A stretch of 64,000 nt of DNA from Phymorhynchus buccinoides (lineage: Eukaryota > Mollusca > Gastropoda > Neogastropoda > Raphitomidae): assembly GCA_017654935.2 (NCBI GenBank), contig CM065682.1:41097466-41161465 (forward strand). Reading direction: 5' to 3'. The position numbers and the translations under genes are program-made. Below are positions 20,761 through 33,148 of the stretch, one piece after another; position 1 is the first letter of the stretch; every line of letters begins with the position of its first letter. The notes below the pieces were generated by a model, which ran no database searches, was not told the origin of the DNA, and saw only the letters and a list, made by a program, of their open reading frames with translations.

Positions 20761-23700
20761 TTGATGTTCAAAGTTTTGGTTTCCGATTCTCAATGTTCGG
20801 CAATTATTTTGAACTTAAAAGTCAGAAACTTGGGTGAAGCATTATGAAAATACAATCGTGTATGCGTTTCACGGCAAACTTCTTGCTCTTATGATCTTTC
20901 TCTTTTACTTGTACTTCGTTTTTTTAAAATTACCTGCCTTCATTATTTTGAAGAATCTGTTGATTACTAGTTAAACATCGAGTTGAATAGCTTTCCCTTT
21001 GGTACTCCAGAATTACGTCTTTAGGGAAGTAAAGAATTAGCCATGTCAGCTGAAATCTTACCAACACCTGTGCCTGTTTGAGCTAATTGTTATTTGTACC
21101 CCATTTAAATACGCTATCCATTTATATACCTCTCTGTCACAACTTGTCTTCGTATAGGATGGTACGGGAGGATAATGATATAACCCACTCATTTTTTTAA
21201 ACCGATAATAGCTCAATTTTCTGGCCAAATTCGACAGTGACAAACTAATACCACCTAATCGGTAGATGTTCTTTGATTTTTGATGCGTTGAAACGCATAC
21301 CCATGTTTCTGTTTACGATCTGCCGAAGATCATAATTAATGTGTGAAGTGGTTCTGGAAGATATTGTTTCCCCAGTAAATAGTCATCTGCGAACAGCTGC
21401 ACTGTAGATTTGACTTTATCAGGCTTGGCAGGTCATGTGGGTGGCAAAGGAAGAGCAAGGGGCCTGGGACTGTGCCTTGTCACAGTATTTATGCAATTCT
21501 AAATTGACGTTTGCTGAACATGTATCAGTATTCGTTCTTTTAAAAATAATTATTCTGAATCGAAGTATGCTGGGCAAGGTGTTCGGGGAAGGGGGGGGGG
21601 GGGGGGGGGAAGGTCATAGTCAGAAAGTCATAGAGGGGTGTGTGAGCAAGCTAATGTAACGAAGGAAGGAAGCAAGCCAGCAAATAAATAAAGATCTACC
21701 CTGTACACTTGAACAAAAGTGTCTCGCGCTGTCTTGAACATTCCGTATGCTGCCCAGTCACATCACTGGGCAAGCAGGGCGATTTTGTACTAAGTTGTGA
21801 AAACTAAGATTCTGTCTTCCTCCGGCCCAGAGTCGGTGAAGCAACAATTGTTTGCCACTTTCCAGCTTAATATGTCAGTCCTTTGATTTCCAGTTCTTCC
21901 AGGCTGTGCGGTTGAACTGGAATCAAGCGTTTCGATTTTGCAACCGCACGTCCTCGTTGTAGGAGGCGGGCAACGGCTAACGCGGGTAGGGCCCTCCTGT
22001 AGGGATACCGGGGATCTTTCAGTAGAACTAGTTCCCCGTCTTAATGAAGTTCTATGCTAATAACTTCCCCTACTCTATCACTCTCTTTGACTCTGGAGGA
22101 GGAAGGGAGAAGAGAGAGAATCGAATGGAATTTGAATTAATTTTAATTTTTGTGGGTAGTAGAATAAACAAATAGTAGGCTACAAGCGTTTTAACATCCA
22201 GCCCTCTTAAAGCATAAAAAAGCACAGGCAAAGCGAAATTACAAGCATGCAAAACAGTCATACATAGTAACATAATAAACTTGAACCTAGTGTTATATGC
22301 AGACGCATGTTGAAACAGACGAACATTTAAAATAATATGATGCAGTTAACAAACATGAGATAGTGAAAGATATGCAAACAAACATTCCAGAGAGAGAGAC
22401 GGACACAGACAGAGAGAAACAGACAGACAGATACAGACAATGACAGAACCAATAGACTAATGTAAAGTACTAAAATGCACCAATATCGTCCTACCATTAC
22501 TACCAATCCTAATATTCCACCATTACTACCAATCCTATTTAATAGGCTATTGGACATGAAGTGAGAGTGGGGTGGGGAAAGAAGGGGGGGGGGGGGGGGG
22601 AGACGGATAGTGGTGGACCAGAGACTGTCTTTCAAACAACACATTGTATGAACCTTAATTAAGTTTTACCACGTTTCACTTTCCAAGCAAAACTAATGGT
22701 AAACAAGTAGCATTATGCCCACCTTCTTCCCTTTCACACAGCCAAACACCATTCAATCGAATATTAGGGAGGCTTGATGCACGAATGCAGCAAACATGTT
22801 TTTCAGAAGGAAAAAAAGGATAATGCAGGTAAGAGAAGATATTTGCTTGGTTGAGTGCTTCTGTTGGGGAGGCTCTTCCTGATGTACATGTACCTTGAAA
22901 CGGAGTGGCATGGAATATGTGCCACGTAATGAATATAAACGATTGATGTCAGACATGCCAGTAATTCCATTGCTTTCCTTCATACATCAGGTCAAGCATA
23001 TCAAGACTGACAATGTCTTCCTTGCAGGTATCATCACACGTTGAGCTGTGAATTGCTTTAAGATTGGGCGTTTTGTACAATGTGTTATTGCATCCATTCA
23101 TGGCAGTGTACTATAGACACGCCCATCCATTCTTCTTTATAGTGAGATGGGTAGGCTTCTTAAAATGTTCACAGGGGTTTAAAGATTTTCCCTTTGTACA
23201 CATGTTTACTTTGTACGGAGCAAGGAACGCGTGGGAACAGCACCTACCCGCTGGAGGGTAGATGCAGTGGTCATTTAAAGTCCGGCATATTTCAGACCTC
23301 ATTACTTTTGACGCTTATATATTTTCCTACTGGTAGTCCCAAAATGTTCATCCTCTACGACGTCATTGCACGCGCATCTACTGGGTGTTCTTTATTCACT
23401 GTAGTCCCCCAAATTTTGACCCCATGATTTTCAGACATTGCATATTCTTTCAAAGAAAATGTGTTATCTAACGCGAATGTTAGCCATTGAGAAAAGTTAG
23501 TATTTATTTTCAATAAAGTAAAACGCAAAATCTGGTTTACTGGTTTTTTTGTGAAAATTTGTATCCTATCTATCTATATGCAGATACGGGAGCAAATATT
23601 TTATAAGCACCGTCTGCGCCGACATGCTAAAAAATGTGGAACTGAAGTCTTGGCCTAAGTATTCCCGTGTTGCTTTCGATTTAAAATAATCTTTTCAGCA

Positions 23701-24318
23701 GGTGCGTAGACCTATATTTGTCTAGTTTTAGCATTTTTGCTAGTGACTCCTTATCAAAATGCGTAACTCCCTTACAACTGGCTGGTTCAGAAAGTTGCCG
23801 ATTTAGAACAGAATTGAATAAATTTAGTCTAGATCTAGCATTATCTGTTTGCTTCAGTCGACAGTCGTCATTTAAACTTTGCTTATATTTTTGTTAATGT
23901 TTGTTTTTAATGTCGATATGTGTATTTTTTATTATCAATACCGTAGAGCATCAAGGCGCAGTCGTGACCCAGAGAGACTGAAAAAGCATTGTTCCCTAAA
24001 TAAATGTATGGTGGCTGCTTTGTGTCAAGACTGATAATTTTTTAATTTTTTGTTACTGCATTTGTACAGTTTTCTTCAATTCTATTAACCATGGTTGATT
24101 TATTTGCCAGGTTAAGTCAAGCAAAACCGTGTGAAGGGATTAAATTATTTTTCTTTGCACACATGTTCTTTATTATGCTATTGAGTGGTAATGGAGTGGG
24201 AAACACTACAAGTTACATGGAAGATACCGATATACAGTGATTATTGCAGATTGAGGAATTTATTACTTTTCACAATATGTTTTTCCCCGTAGTATAACCA
24301 GAAAATTAGTCTTTTCTC
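20761..24318. other. 3.5 kb with no gene recognised
   Basis: AT-rich sequence with G tracts near 21590 and 22585. It also holds a diverged head of the 14543 retroposon family at 21984-22098 (CTCCTGTAGGGATACCGGGG, later TTTGACTCTGGAGG). Open frames of 60-105 codons are low-complexity or unsupported. Confidence 0.5.
21984..22098 (+). mobile_element. Diverged 5' part of the retroposon family seen at 14543 (copy 1)
   Basis: Aligns with 14540-14645 through GGGATACC, GGGGATCTTTCA, AGTTCCCC, GAAGTTCTRTGCT, TAACTTCC and CTCTNTTTGACTC. The GAA tail is absent, so this copy is truncated or older. Confidence 0.6.
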
Positions 24319-24911
24319 TTTGTCCTTTATTATTATTTTTTTAACATTCTATCTTATAGAGCTGCTTACTTGGTTTTTCTTTTCATATTTTCTTTGGAGT
24401 TGTTGATCTTGTTTCAATTTGTTTTCTCCGGAAATTCGAAAATAATGATTTTTTTATGAAAAAAAAGAAACCGTAAACGCAAACAACCGAACAGACGCAC
24501 ACATGCCGCTAGAAGATAAAGCCTTCAACTTTAATGTCACTTGATTGCTCAAAGTAAACACGTGCCTTCCAGGCTAGTAAGCATAGTGGTCAGTCGGACA
24601 TTTATGGACCTACAGTTTCACAAAATTGATATGATTGGGGGACCACCACAGAAACTTGTTGTCCCAACTCGCCTTTCATCAGTAACAATGTTACGATTTA
24701 TTCTTTAGGTCATCCTGGCCTTTCCACCACCCCAAAATCATTTTAATGCGCTCATCCTTTCTTATTGCCGCTGTGAAGAAGTTTATCATTTTAGGGGTGA
24801 GAATGTGTGGGGAAATGGACGTATCCCTTCTCATTCCCGCCCCCTTCTAGAAAGTATTCTCGCCTGCTTTCCCTGATGTATCCCTTTATGATCAGCAAAT
24901 ATGCATTAACA

Positions 24912-25020
<109 letters not shown>

Positions 25021-26359
25021 ATTTTATGTGCTGAACTGTTCAATCACCCCAGTTTGAAATAAAGTTGGTTTGCCTCGAGTTGTACTAATGTCCTGACCTT
25101 CTACCCTCTTTACCTGCTTCCCCCTTCACTCAGTTGTCGACGGGTCTATAATTTTAATCTTAATCCCTCTTCGCTCCGTGTCGTCATCTCTAACCATGGC
25201 ACTCAATACTGAAATATTCTGTCACTTTATGCCTGGCCTTATTTTGTACATACTTAATAATCATAGCAACGATTCATTTATTTATTTATTTATATAACAC
25301 TCCCCTGTTTGCTTTCATACGTAGTATGGATGGTAATGAGTAGTGGAAGTGGGCGCATCCACGGCTCATTCCATGATAGCTTGCTCTGATTATTCTTCCC
25401 TATGTCTGTCGTTTCTTTCTAGCTTCCTTTCTCTCTTTCTGGTTTTCCTTGTGTGTGTCTTCCTTACTATTTGTTTTAACACCCCACCCCCCTCTATTTC
25501 TTGGTATGATTATTGATGTATTTATTAAACATTACCCTTGTCTGCTTTCACACTTAACGGATGGTTATGAGCAGTGGAAGTGGGCGCATCCATTGCTCAC
25601 CCATCTATCCTTCCACTACGTTTAACAAAACGTATTCGCTTAGTTTATCAATTTATTGTATTAATTTTCCCTGATGGGGCCTTAGTTGTCAGCCGGGCTA
25701 TAAAGAGCACGACTTAGGTTAACTGATTTCTTTAACACTCCGTTATTTGCTTTCACACGCAATATTTTGTAGATGGTAATGCGAACCACAAGTCATTCCG
25801 TGATGATAGCTCTTATTCTTCCACTACGTCTGTCATTTCTATATTCGTTTCTCTCTCTCGTTCTGTCTTTCTTTTTCTGTATCACTCTTCCTGCCTTCAT
25901 TGCTGTTTTTATTTTACAAACCGCCACCCTATTACATTTCCCCCCTCTTTCAGATGTATGGATGGTACTGAGCGATGGAAGTGGGCGACCCACTTCTCAA
26001 TACCATGTCTTTTTTTTTGTTCCCCGGCGACACACTTGTTTTTAGTTGGCTTTGTTATTCCACTTTGTTTGATTCTGATGTGTGTGCGTGTGCGTGCGAG
26101 AGAGTGTGTGTGTGTGTTTTCCCCGTCTCTTTACCTTCCAATCTCAGATACCATTGGTTTCTTCCATTGATTATAATTTAAGCCGCCTTCATCGTCCATG
26201 CATGTCAAATGTTTTTTCACATTACTCTGTTGTGGTTCCCGATTTCATTTTGTTAACACACTGAGGCGAGAAGGAATGGTGAAACTCGCCTCTGCCGCTC
26301 ATTGACACGCATTGTTTTTGTGTATATTCCCTTTTAAGCTTTGTTTTACCAATTCCATC

Positions 26360-27600
26360 GCAGGTTTCTGTGGGTCGTGTATGTGGATGATATATTCGTT
26401 TAGGTCATGTTTTTGGATGCTGTATGCAGTTGGGCCACAATTGTGGATGAGTTATTGATTTGAGTCGTGTTTTGGGATGCAGATGTATTCGTTTGGGTCA
26501 TGTTTTTAGACGAATGTGTTTATTTGGGTCATTGTGATAGGTGATTAAATTGGGTAATGTTTTTCGATGATGTTTGCGTTGGGGCCAAGTTTGTGGATAA
26601 AGATGTATTCGTGTGGGGCGTGCTTTTGTCGATGATGGGTGTATTTGGATATTTTTTTTGGAGGGCGTAGAGGGGGTTGATTTATTATTTGTATCATGTT
26701 TTAGGACAAAGATGTATTTGGGTCATGTTTTAGGACAGATATATTCATTTGTTCATGGATAATGTATGCATTTTGTCCATACATTTGAATGATGTATTTG
26801 TTGGGGCCATGTGTTTAGATTGTGTTCGTTTGGGCCGCGTTTTTGGAAGAAGAGGTATATGTTTAAGTAATGTTTTTAGATGTATTCGTTTGGGACGTGT
26901 TTTTGGATGAAGGTGCATTCATTTGGGTCATGTTTTTTATGTATTCATTTAGGTCATTTTCTTGCTTTTTGGGGTGGTGGTGAGGTCGTAGTTTTGGATA
27001 AAGATGTCTTTGTTGGGACATGTTTCTTTTTAAAATTATTTGGATATTTTTTTCTTTTTGGATGACATGCATATGTAAACAAAAATACTTAAAAAGGCCA
27101 TGTAGGCTAACATACACCCGTTTGTTTTCACTTCTTCCGAAGTTTTGTAATCTGGGATCAACAAGTTAAGTGAAAGGGCTGATCTTCTCAGCATGGCCTA
27201 ACTTTGTGGGCTATAGGATGCAATAATAGAGATACCACGCTATACATTGTTTTATGTTTTTATATGTTTTGTTTGCAGGATATGTTGTGCGTTTAAGGCG
27301 CAGTACGTTGTAAGGATGCCATGTGTGGTTTGAACCTTCGTGGCGACAGTCCTGAAATGACCATAGCTGTTGACGGGACTATAAACACATGAAGACTAAA
27401 GTAAACTTTTAGGGTCATGTTTCTTTTTTGGATGATGTATTCTTTTTTGGATGATGTATTTGGTCATGTGTTTTGAGAATGAATGTGGGTCATGTTTATT
27501 TTTCGACAAATGCTTTTTATGACTATGTAAGCATTTGGAGCGCATTTCTTTTTTGGATGAACATGCATTTAGGTTATGTTTAAGTTGATATTTCTTCACT
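26360..27600. repeat. Degenerate GGTCATGTTTTTGGATGATGTATTC minisatellite field
   Basis: Units of roughly 35-45 bp combine TTTGGGTCATGTTTTT with GATGATGTATTCG. They are highly diverged, interrupted by a SINE-like insert at 27285-27392, and also present at 32640-33030 in unit 2. The minus-strand frames rich in K, N and H are artefacts of it. Confidence 0.75.
27285..27392 (+). mobile_element. tRNA-derived SINE-like sequence (copy 1)
   Basis: An A-box-like AAGGCGCAGTACG (27295-27307) is followed 20 bp later by a B-box-like GGTTTGAACCT (27327-27337). Then come GTCCTGAAATGACC and the tail GCTGTTGACGGGACTATAAA. A/B boxes in this order are the RNA polymerase III signature of tRNA-derived SINEs. Related tails without a clear head recur near 25676, 30592, 35488 and 63903. 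Target duplications were not resolved. Confidence 0.5.
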
Positions 27601-29939
27601 TGGGCAAGGTATAGTTTTGTTCATGTCCTTGAATTGACTTTTTACAAAGTTATAGGCATACACTATTTGCGCTTTGCCACGTTTGTCCTTCGCAATTTAT
27701 TTTTGTATGAACTTTAGCTTGGGGGGAATACCATACATAGGGGGTTGTGCCAAAGTTAATACAAGCGCCATCAGTAATGACTCCACTTTGCATTTCATGC
27801 CTTGCCCCCCCCCTCCCCACCTCCCCCCAAAAAAAAAAGAGAAGAGTATAATAATATATACCATACATTATAGTAAGCCTATAATATATACCACCAGCAT
27901 CGATGATGATCATAAATGGCAAAATTCATCATCATACATAGACATCATCATCGATACCATAAATGGCAATCTGATTGATTCATCATCAAGAGCGTAAACA
28001 CTGATATCAAAGCAAAAAACAATAAGCAATGATAAAATATAAAAAGACCTAACGTCCATGATAATATACTCATAATAGGCCTACACCAAAGATATTCTAA
28101 AAGGGTAAGATGGATTAATTAAGAGCTCGGCGAACCGGGCTGATAGAGTTATCGTTAGTGGGGCCAGTACACGTTTCACAGTGACGGCTATCCAAAAACT
28201 CAGACTGGAATTTGAACGGAGAATTCAACTGGCCTATCGATGTGTAAAATGTGTACTGTTTCAAAGGGACATAACCAGTGTTTCTGTCCTCACTACTCAT
28301 ATAGGGAAAAGAGACCGGTTGCTTAGTCTTCCCCTATACAGTCTTTGCCTACACTTCAGCGAATGTTCAACTATCTTGCAGTTTTCGTCAGGCTATTCAG
28401 ATCTGAAGGAAAAACGTTCTGAACTCGTCCTTTACTGATTCGCGTCACTAGACAACGAGAATAGGACTCTGCCCTTAGATTTGTTGTATCATAAATAATA
28501 ACCAAGACTTTAAGAATTCATTCCAGCTGTGCAGTTTGGGTCTTACCATTATTATCGCTAATGTTAGAAAGAGCAATTATGGTGCTCCATCCGTTTTTCA
28601 GACAACAGTAGTAGGTCCCCACCTCGTGACTTCCTCAATGGATCCCCTCTCCATCGTTTAGTATTATGTTAATGGTTTGTGGTCTGTCTGGTATCTCTTT
28701 GCAGGCATTATGACTGTTATACCGCCCCCTTTTTTCGACTTTTACAATATTTTTAATTTTCATTTTAACCATACCCATTCCCTTTCCCATACTATTTTCC
28801 TGGCCCAGATTTCGCCCCCCCCCCTCCACATACACACACGTCAACCAGCTTTTCTTCACCTTCCCTCTTTTTACTGTCTTAGTCTCGAAGTTTTTATGAA
28901 ATCATTTTTACCGTTGTATAATACGATCTACACTACCAAAGTGCATAATTATGTATATCCGATTTTTTTCCATAATTTACTTTGACAATTTCAAACACAC
29001 AAAAGTTATGAAGATAGTAAGACCAGCGTGTAGCACTTTATAACTAGTGCAGCATTGTGTAACATTAAGTGTGCATTCAAGTGTACGGTATATCTCTTAG
29101 TTCAATGGAACCACCCTCACCTGGAGAGCGCGTCATCACTATTGCAGCCCCACTTCTGTACAAAACCTCTTACTCTCCAGGCTTTCTTTGTTGTTCTTTT
29201 GTCATCCTAATTTCCTATTGTGAGGCACTTTTGTCCTTTATTATTATTTTTTTAGCATTCTCTATCTTATAGTGCTACTTACTTGTTTTTCTTTCTCATA
29301 TTTTCTTTAGAGTGGTTGATCTTGTTTCAATTTTTTTTCTTCGCAAATAATGATTTTTTTAATGAAAAAAAGAAACTGCAAACGCAAACAACCGAACAAA
29401 CACAAAACAGACGCACAAATGCCGCTAGAAGATAAAGCCTTCAACTTTAATATCACTTGATTGCGCAAAGTAAACACGTGCCTTCCAGGCTAGTAAGCAT
29501 AGTGGTCAGTCCGGACATGTCTGGACCTACAGTTTCACAAAATTGAAATGATTGGGGGATCACCACAGAAACTTGTTGTACCAACTCGCCTTTCATCAGT
29601 AACAATGTCACGATTTATTCTTTAGCTCATCCTGGCCTTTCCACCACCCCAAAGAAGTTTATCAATTTAGGGTTGAGAATGTGGGGGAAATGGACGTATC
29701 CCTTCTCATTCCCGCCCCCCTCTAGAAAGTATTCTTGCCTGTTTTCCCTGATGTATCCCTTTGTGATCAGCAAATATGCATTAACAAAGTCTCCTCTCTC
29801 TCCCTCTCCCTCTCCCTCTCTCCCTCTCTTTTTCTCATTTTATGTGCTAAACTGTTCAATCACCCCAGTTTAAAATAAAGCTGGTTTGCCTCAAGTTGTA
29901 CTAATGTCCTGACCTTCTGTCCTCTGTATCTGCTTCCCC

Positions 29940-30083
29940 TTAGCTCAGTTGTGGACGGGGCTACTATCGGCCCTTAGCTCAGTTGTGGACGGGGCTACTA
30001 ACGCCTCCTTAGCTCAGTTGTGGACGGGGCTACTAACGCCCCTTAGCTCAGTTGTGGACGGGGCTACTAATGCCCCTTAGCTC
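29940..30083. repeat. 34-35 bp minisatellite, four units plus a partial (copy 1)
   Basis: Unit CCTTAGCTCAGTTGTGGACG then GGGCTACTAACGC. Unit 1 has one diverged copy near 25131 (CACTCAGTTGTCGACGGG). TTAGCTCAGTTGTGG resembles a tRNA A box, but no B box or cloverleaf follows, so this is not a tRNA gene. Confidence 0.85.
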
Positions 30084-30641
30084 CGTGTGGTCATCTCTAA
30101 CCATGGCACTCAATACTGAAATATTCTGTCACTTTATGCCTGGCCTTATTTTGTGCACACTTAATAATCGTAGCAACGATTCATGTATTTATTTATATAA
30201 CACTCCCCTGTTTGCTTTCATACGTAATACAGATGGTAATGAGTTGTGGAAGTGGGCGCATCCACTGCTCATTCCATGATAAAAACTCTAATTATTCTTC
30301 CCTATGTCTGTCGTTTCTTTCTATCTTCCTTTCTCTCGTTCTGGTTTTCCTTGTGTGTGTCTTCCTTACTATTTGTTTTAACACACCACCCCACCCTCTA
30401 TTTCTTTGTTATGATTACTGATGTATTTATTAAACATTCCCCTTGTTGTGCTTTCACACTTAACGGATGGTAATGAGCAGTGGAAGTGGGCGCATCCATT
30501 GCTCATCCATCTATCCTTCCACTACGTTTAACAAAACTTATTCGCTTAGTTTATCAATATATTATATTACTTTTCTCTGATGGGGCCTTAGCTGTCAGCC
30601 GGACTATAAAGAGCACGACTTAGGTTAACATATGTCTTTAA

Positions 30642-30897
30642 CCCTTTCGCCACCAGCCATTTTTCAGCCCAATAAATACCATTAAACTTAACTGGGTAGC
30701 GAAAAAGAAATATATCTGCAATATTGTGAATTCCTCTGACATTCTATAACATTAGGCCCCCCCCCTATCCTTACCTCCCAAAATGCAGAAAATAGGGTCA
30801 TTGGCACGACAAACAGGCCCCTCATTAAACAGGCCTTTTTTGTGACATGGGTGTTAAACCATTGTGGTGCATAAATGCAACATTGGCGGTGAAAGGG
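30642..30897. mobile_element. TTAA MITE with CCCTTTCRCCRCCA termini (copy 1)
   Basis: TTAA at 30638-30641 and 30898-30901 flanks 256 bp. The ends are CCCTTTCGCCACCA and, reverse-complemented, CCCTTTCACCGCCA. Unit 1 (about 25729, TTTCTTTAACACTCC) and unit 3 of copy 2 (about 61683, TTTCTTTAACACTCCC) have a single TTAA with no insert. TTAA plus CCCTTT-type ends is characteristic of piggyBac-group non-autonomous elements. There is no internal frame. Confidence 0.9.
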
Positions 30898-31234
30898 TTA
30901 ACACTTCCTTATTTTGCTTTCACACGCAATATTTTGTAGATGGTAATGCGAACCACAAGTCATTCCGTGATGATAGCTCTTATTCTTCCACTACGTCTGT
31001 CATTTCTATATTCGTTTCTCTCTCTCGTTCTGTCTTTCTTTTTCTGTATCATCCTTCCTTCATTTTTATTTTACAAACCGCCACCCTATTACATTTCCCC
31101 CCTCTTTCAGATGTCGTATGGATGGTACTGAGCGGTGGAAGTAGGCGACCCACTCCTCAATACCATGTCTTTTTTTTTGTTCCCCTGCGACACTTGTTTT
31201 TAATTGGCTTTGTTATTCCACTTTGTTTGATTCT

Positions 31235-31297
31235 GTGTGTGCGTGTGTGTGCGCGCGCGGCGCGCGCGCGTGTGTGTGTTGTGTGTGTGTGTGTGTT
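31235..31297. repeat. Alternating TG/CG tract (copy 1)
   Basis: GTGTGTGCGTGTG, then a (GC)n core with a central GG break, then (TG)n. Purine-pyrimidine alternation over about 60 bp could adopt Z-DNA. The copy 2 version (57566-57621) has a cleaner (CG)n core. Confidence 0.85.
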
Positions 31298-33031
31298 CCC
31301 TGTCTCTTTACCTTCCAATCTCAGATACCATTGGTTTCCTCCATTGATTATAATTAGCCGCCTTCATCGTCCATGCATGTCAAATGTTTTTCACATTAGT
31401 CTGCTGTGGTTCCCCATTTCATTTTGTTAACACACAGAGGCGAGAAGGAATGGTGAAACTCGCCTCTGCCGCTCATTGCCACTCGCTTTTTTGTTTCTTT
31501 AAAATACACCCCTCCAGAATTTTGTTAACACTTTAATTGTACCGGTCAGAATAAGTCGTGGTATAGCGCACAACCACTTATTCCCACTCCATTTTACTAA
31601 CACCTCCCACCGACGCCATTCCTGATTTATTCGTATATTTCCTCCCTACAGCCAAATTAACTAAACTGAGGTTATGCTTCGTTTTATTTAGGTTTTGCCT
31701 TATTAGAGTTTGGCTTTCTGTTGTTGTGTATATTCCTTTTTAAGCTTTATTTTACCAATTCCATCGCAGTTTTCTTTTGAAACAAGAAACGGGGGATGAC
31801 AAATGAATGGGCGAATCATTTCTTATTCCCGGAGAAGTTCTGCAGCCTTGTTTGTTCTACCTTTTAGCAACTTTAACCACTTTGTGTTTTCACCCGCTTC
31901 TCATCTTGTATCTAATAATTATGTCCGTCTTCTGTGAATATTCGTTGTCATGTTAACTGCTATGAAACTCTTCACCCGCATGTAGCAGAACATACAGTGG
32001 TAGACCCATAGAACCAACAGGACTGTATGGTTTGTTTTTCTTCTAGTTGAAAATCCAAACATCTCTCGAAACATTATTTAGTAATTAAATTATTTTAAAA
32101 ATAAAGAACGACTCTCTACAGATTATGTTGAAGCATGCATCGACATTCAATCTACGAACATAGTAGGCCTATGCCTGAAAGGATTTGCTTTGGTTCTAGT
32201 CCATAACATAAAATAAGGGGTTCATCATCGCAATACTATTCACATGTTCCCTATTAAATAAGATCAACACAATATTCGAAAATTTAAATTTGAAACAACA
32301 AAAGACAGGACCAGTGACTGCGTGAGGGCCAACACTGGGTTGATCATCCAGGGGATGAAACATAAGCTATGAAAGAAATCCCAGTGTAGTGTTGATCACC
32401 GCCACTAGTCAGAACGACTAAAGGTTGGTGCATTTGCAGTGCAAATTGTTTTGATCCGTGTTCTAAAACACGAAAATATAAAAGAAAAAACAAATGATTG
32501 CTAGTCTAGTTTTTCCTCCAATGGCAGAATCCAGCCTAGGACAGCCGTTTCGATTGTTCAGATCTCGTCAAATGAATGCTTGTTAATAGACGCATTAAAT
32601 GAAAATACAATAGCATACAACACATTTTTGAATGATGGATTAATTTAAAACAATGTTGTTGATTTAGAATGCAAATGTATTCGTTTGTGTCATGTTTTTA
32701 GACGAATGCGTGTTAAGATGTTTTCGTGTGGGGCGTGCTTTTTTCGATGATGGGTGTATTTCATATTTTGGGTCTTTTTGAGGGCGTGGAGGGGGTTGAA
32801 TCTATTATTTGAATCATGTTTTAGGGGAGACAAAGATGTATTTGGGTCATGCTTTAGGACAAAGATATATTCATTTGTTCATGGATAATGTATGCATTTG
32901 TCCATACATTTGAATGATGTATTTGTTGGGGTCATGTGTTTAGATTGTGTTCGTTTGGGCCACGTTTTTGGAAGAAGAGGTATATGTTTAAGTAATGTTT
33001 TTAGACGTATTCGTTTGGGTCGTGTTTTGGG

Positions 33032-33148
33032 CTGCCTCTTCATGTTCCCCTCTATCAATCCGTGACCTTCCCCCTTCCTATTAGAGTACTCCTGGTGACC
33101 TCTCTTGCGTCTCTCTGAGAGAGGAGAGGATAGATGGCCCAGGCGTAC
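33032..33148. other. 117 bp block unique to copy 1, replacing 70 bp in copy 2
   Basis: Between identical flanks (CGTGTTTTGGG and GCGAATGTTCAAC), copy 1 has a GC-richer block containing CTCTCTGAGAGAGGAGAGG. Copy 2 has GATGAAGATGAAGGTGC and AGACCTAACGTCCAT, which match the unit 1 sequences near 26910 and 28040. The copy 2 version is therefore the expected one. Confidence 0.7.

Larger units (their letters stand above)
28359..33148. repeat. Tandem ~4-5 kb array, unit 2 (copy 1)
   Basis: Starts GCGAATGTTCAACTATCTTG, which recurs at 33149 as the start of unit 3. It contains the same ordered blocks as unit 1, plus a 34 bp minisatellite (29940-30083), a TTAA MITE (30642-30897) and a region at 31450-32640 not found in unit 1. 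No gene is recognised. Confidence 0.8.

Noticed and set aside
29940..30083. Possible tRNA gene cluster (TTAGCTCAGTTG repeated)
   Set aside because: Only an A-box-like word is present. There is no B box, acceptor stem or cloverleaf within the 34 bp period.
30864..31430. 188-codon open frame with hydrophobic runs
   Set aside because: It spans a MITE end, TG/CG repeats and pyrimidine tracts; equivalent unit 1 and unit 3 sequences break it.
32280..32480. Possible inverted-repeat element around GGGTTGATCATCC and GTGTTGATCACC
   Set aside because: The matching words are not in proper inverted order, and no target duplication or empty site could be seen.
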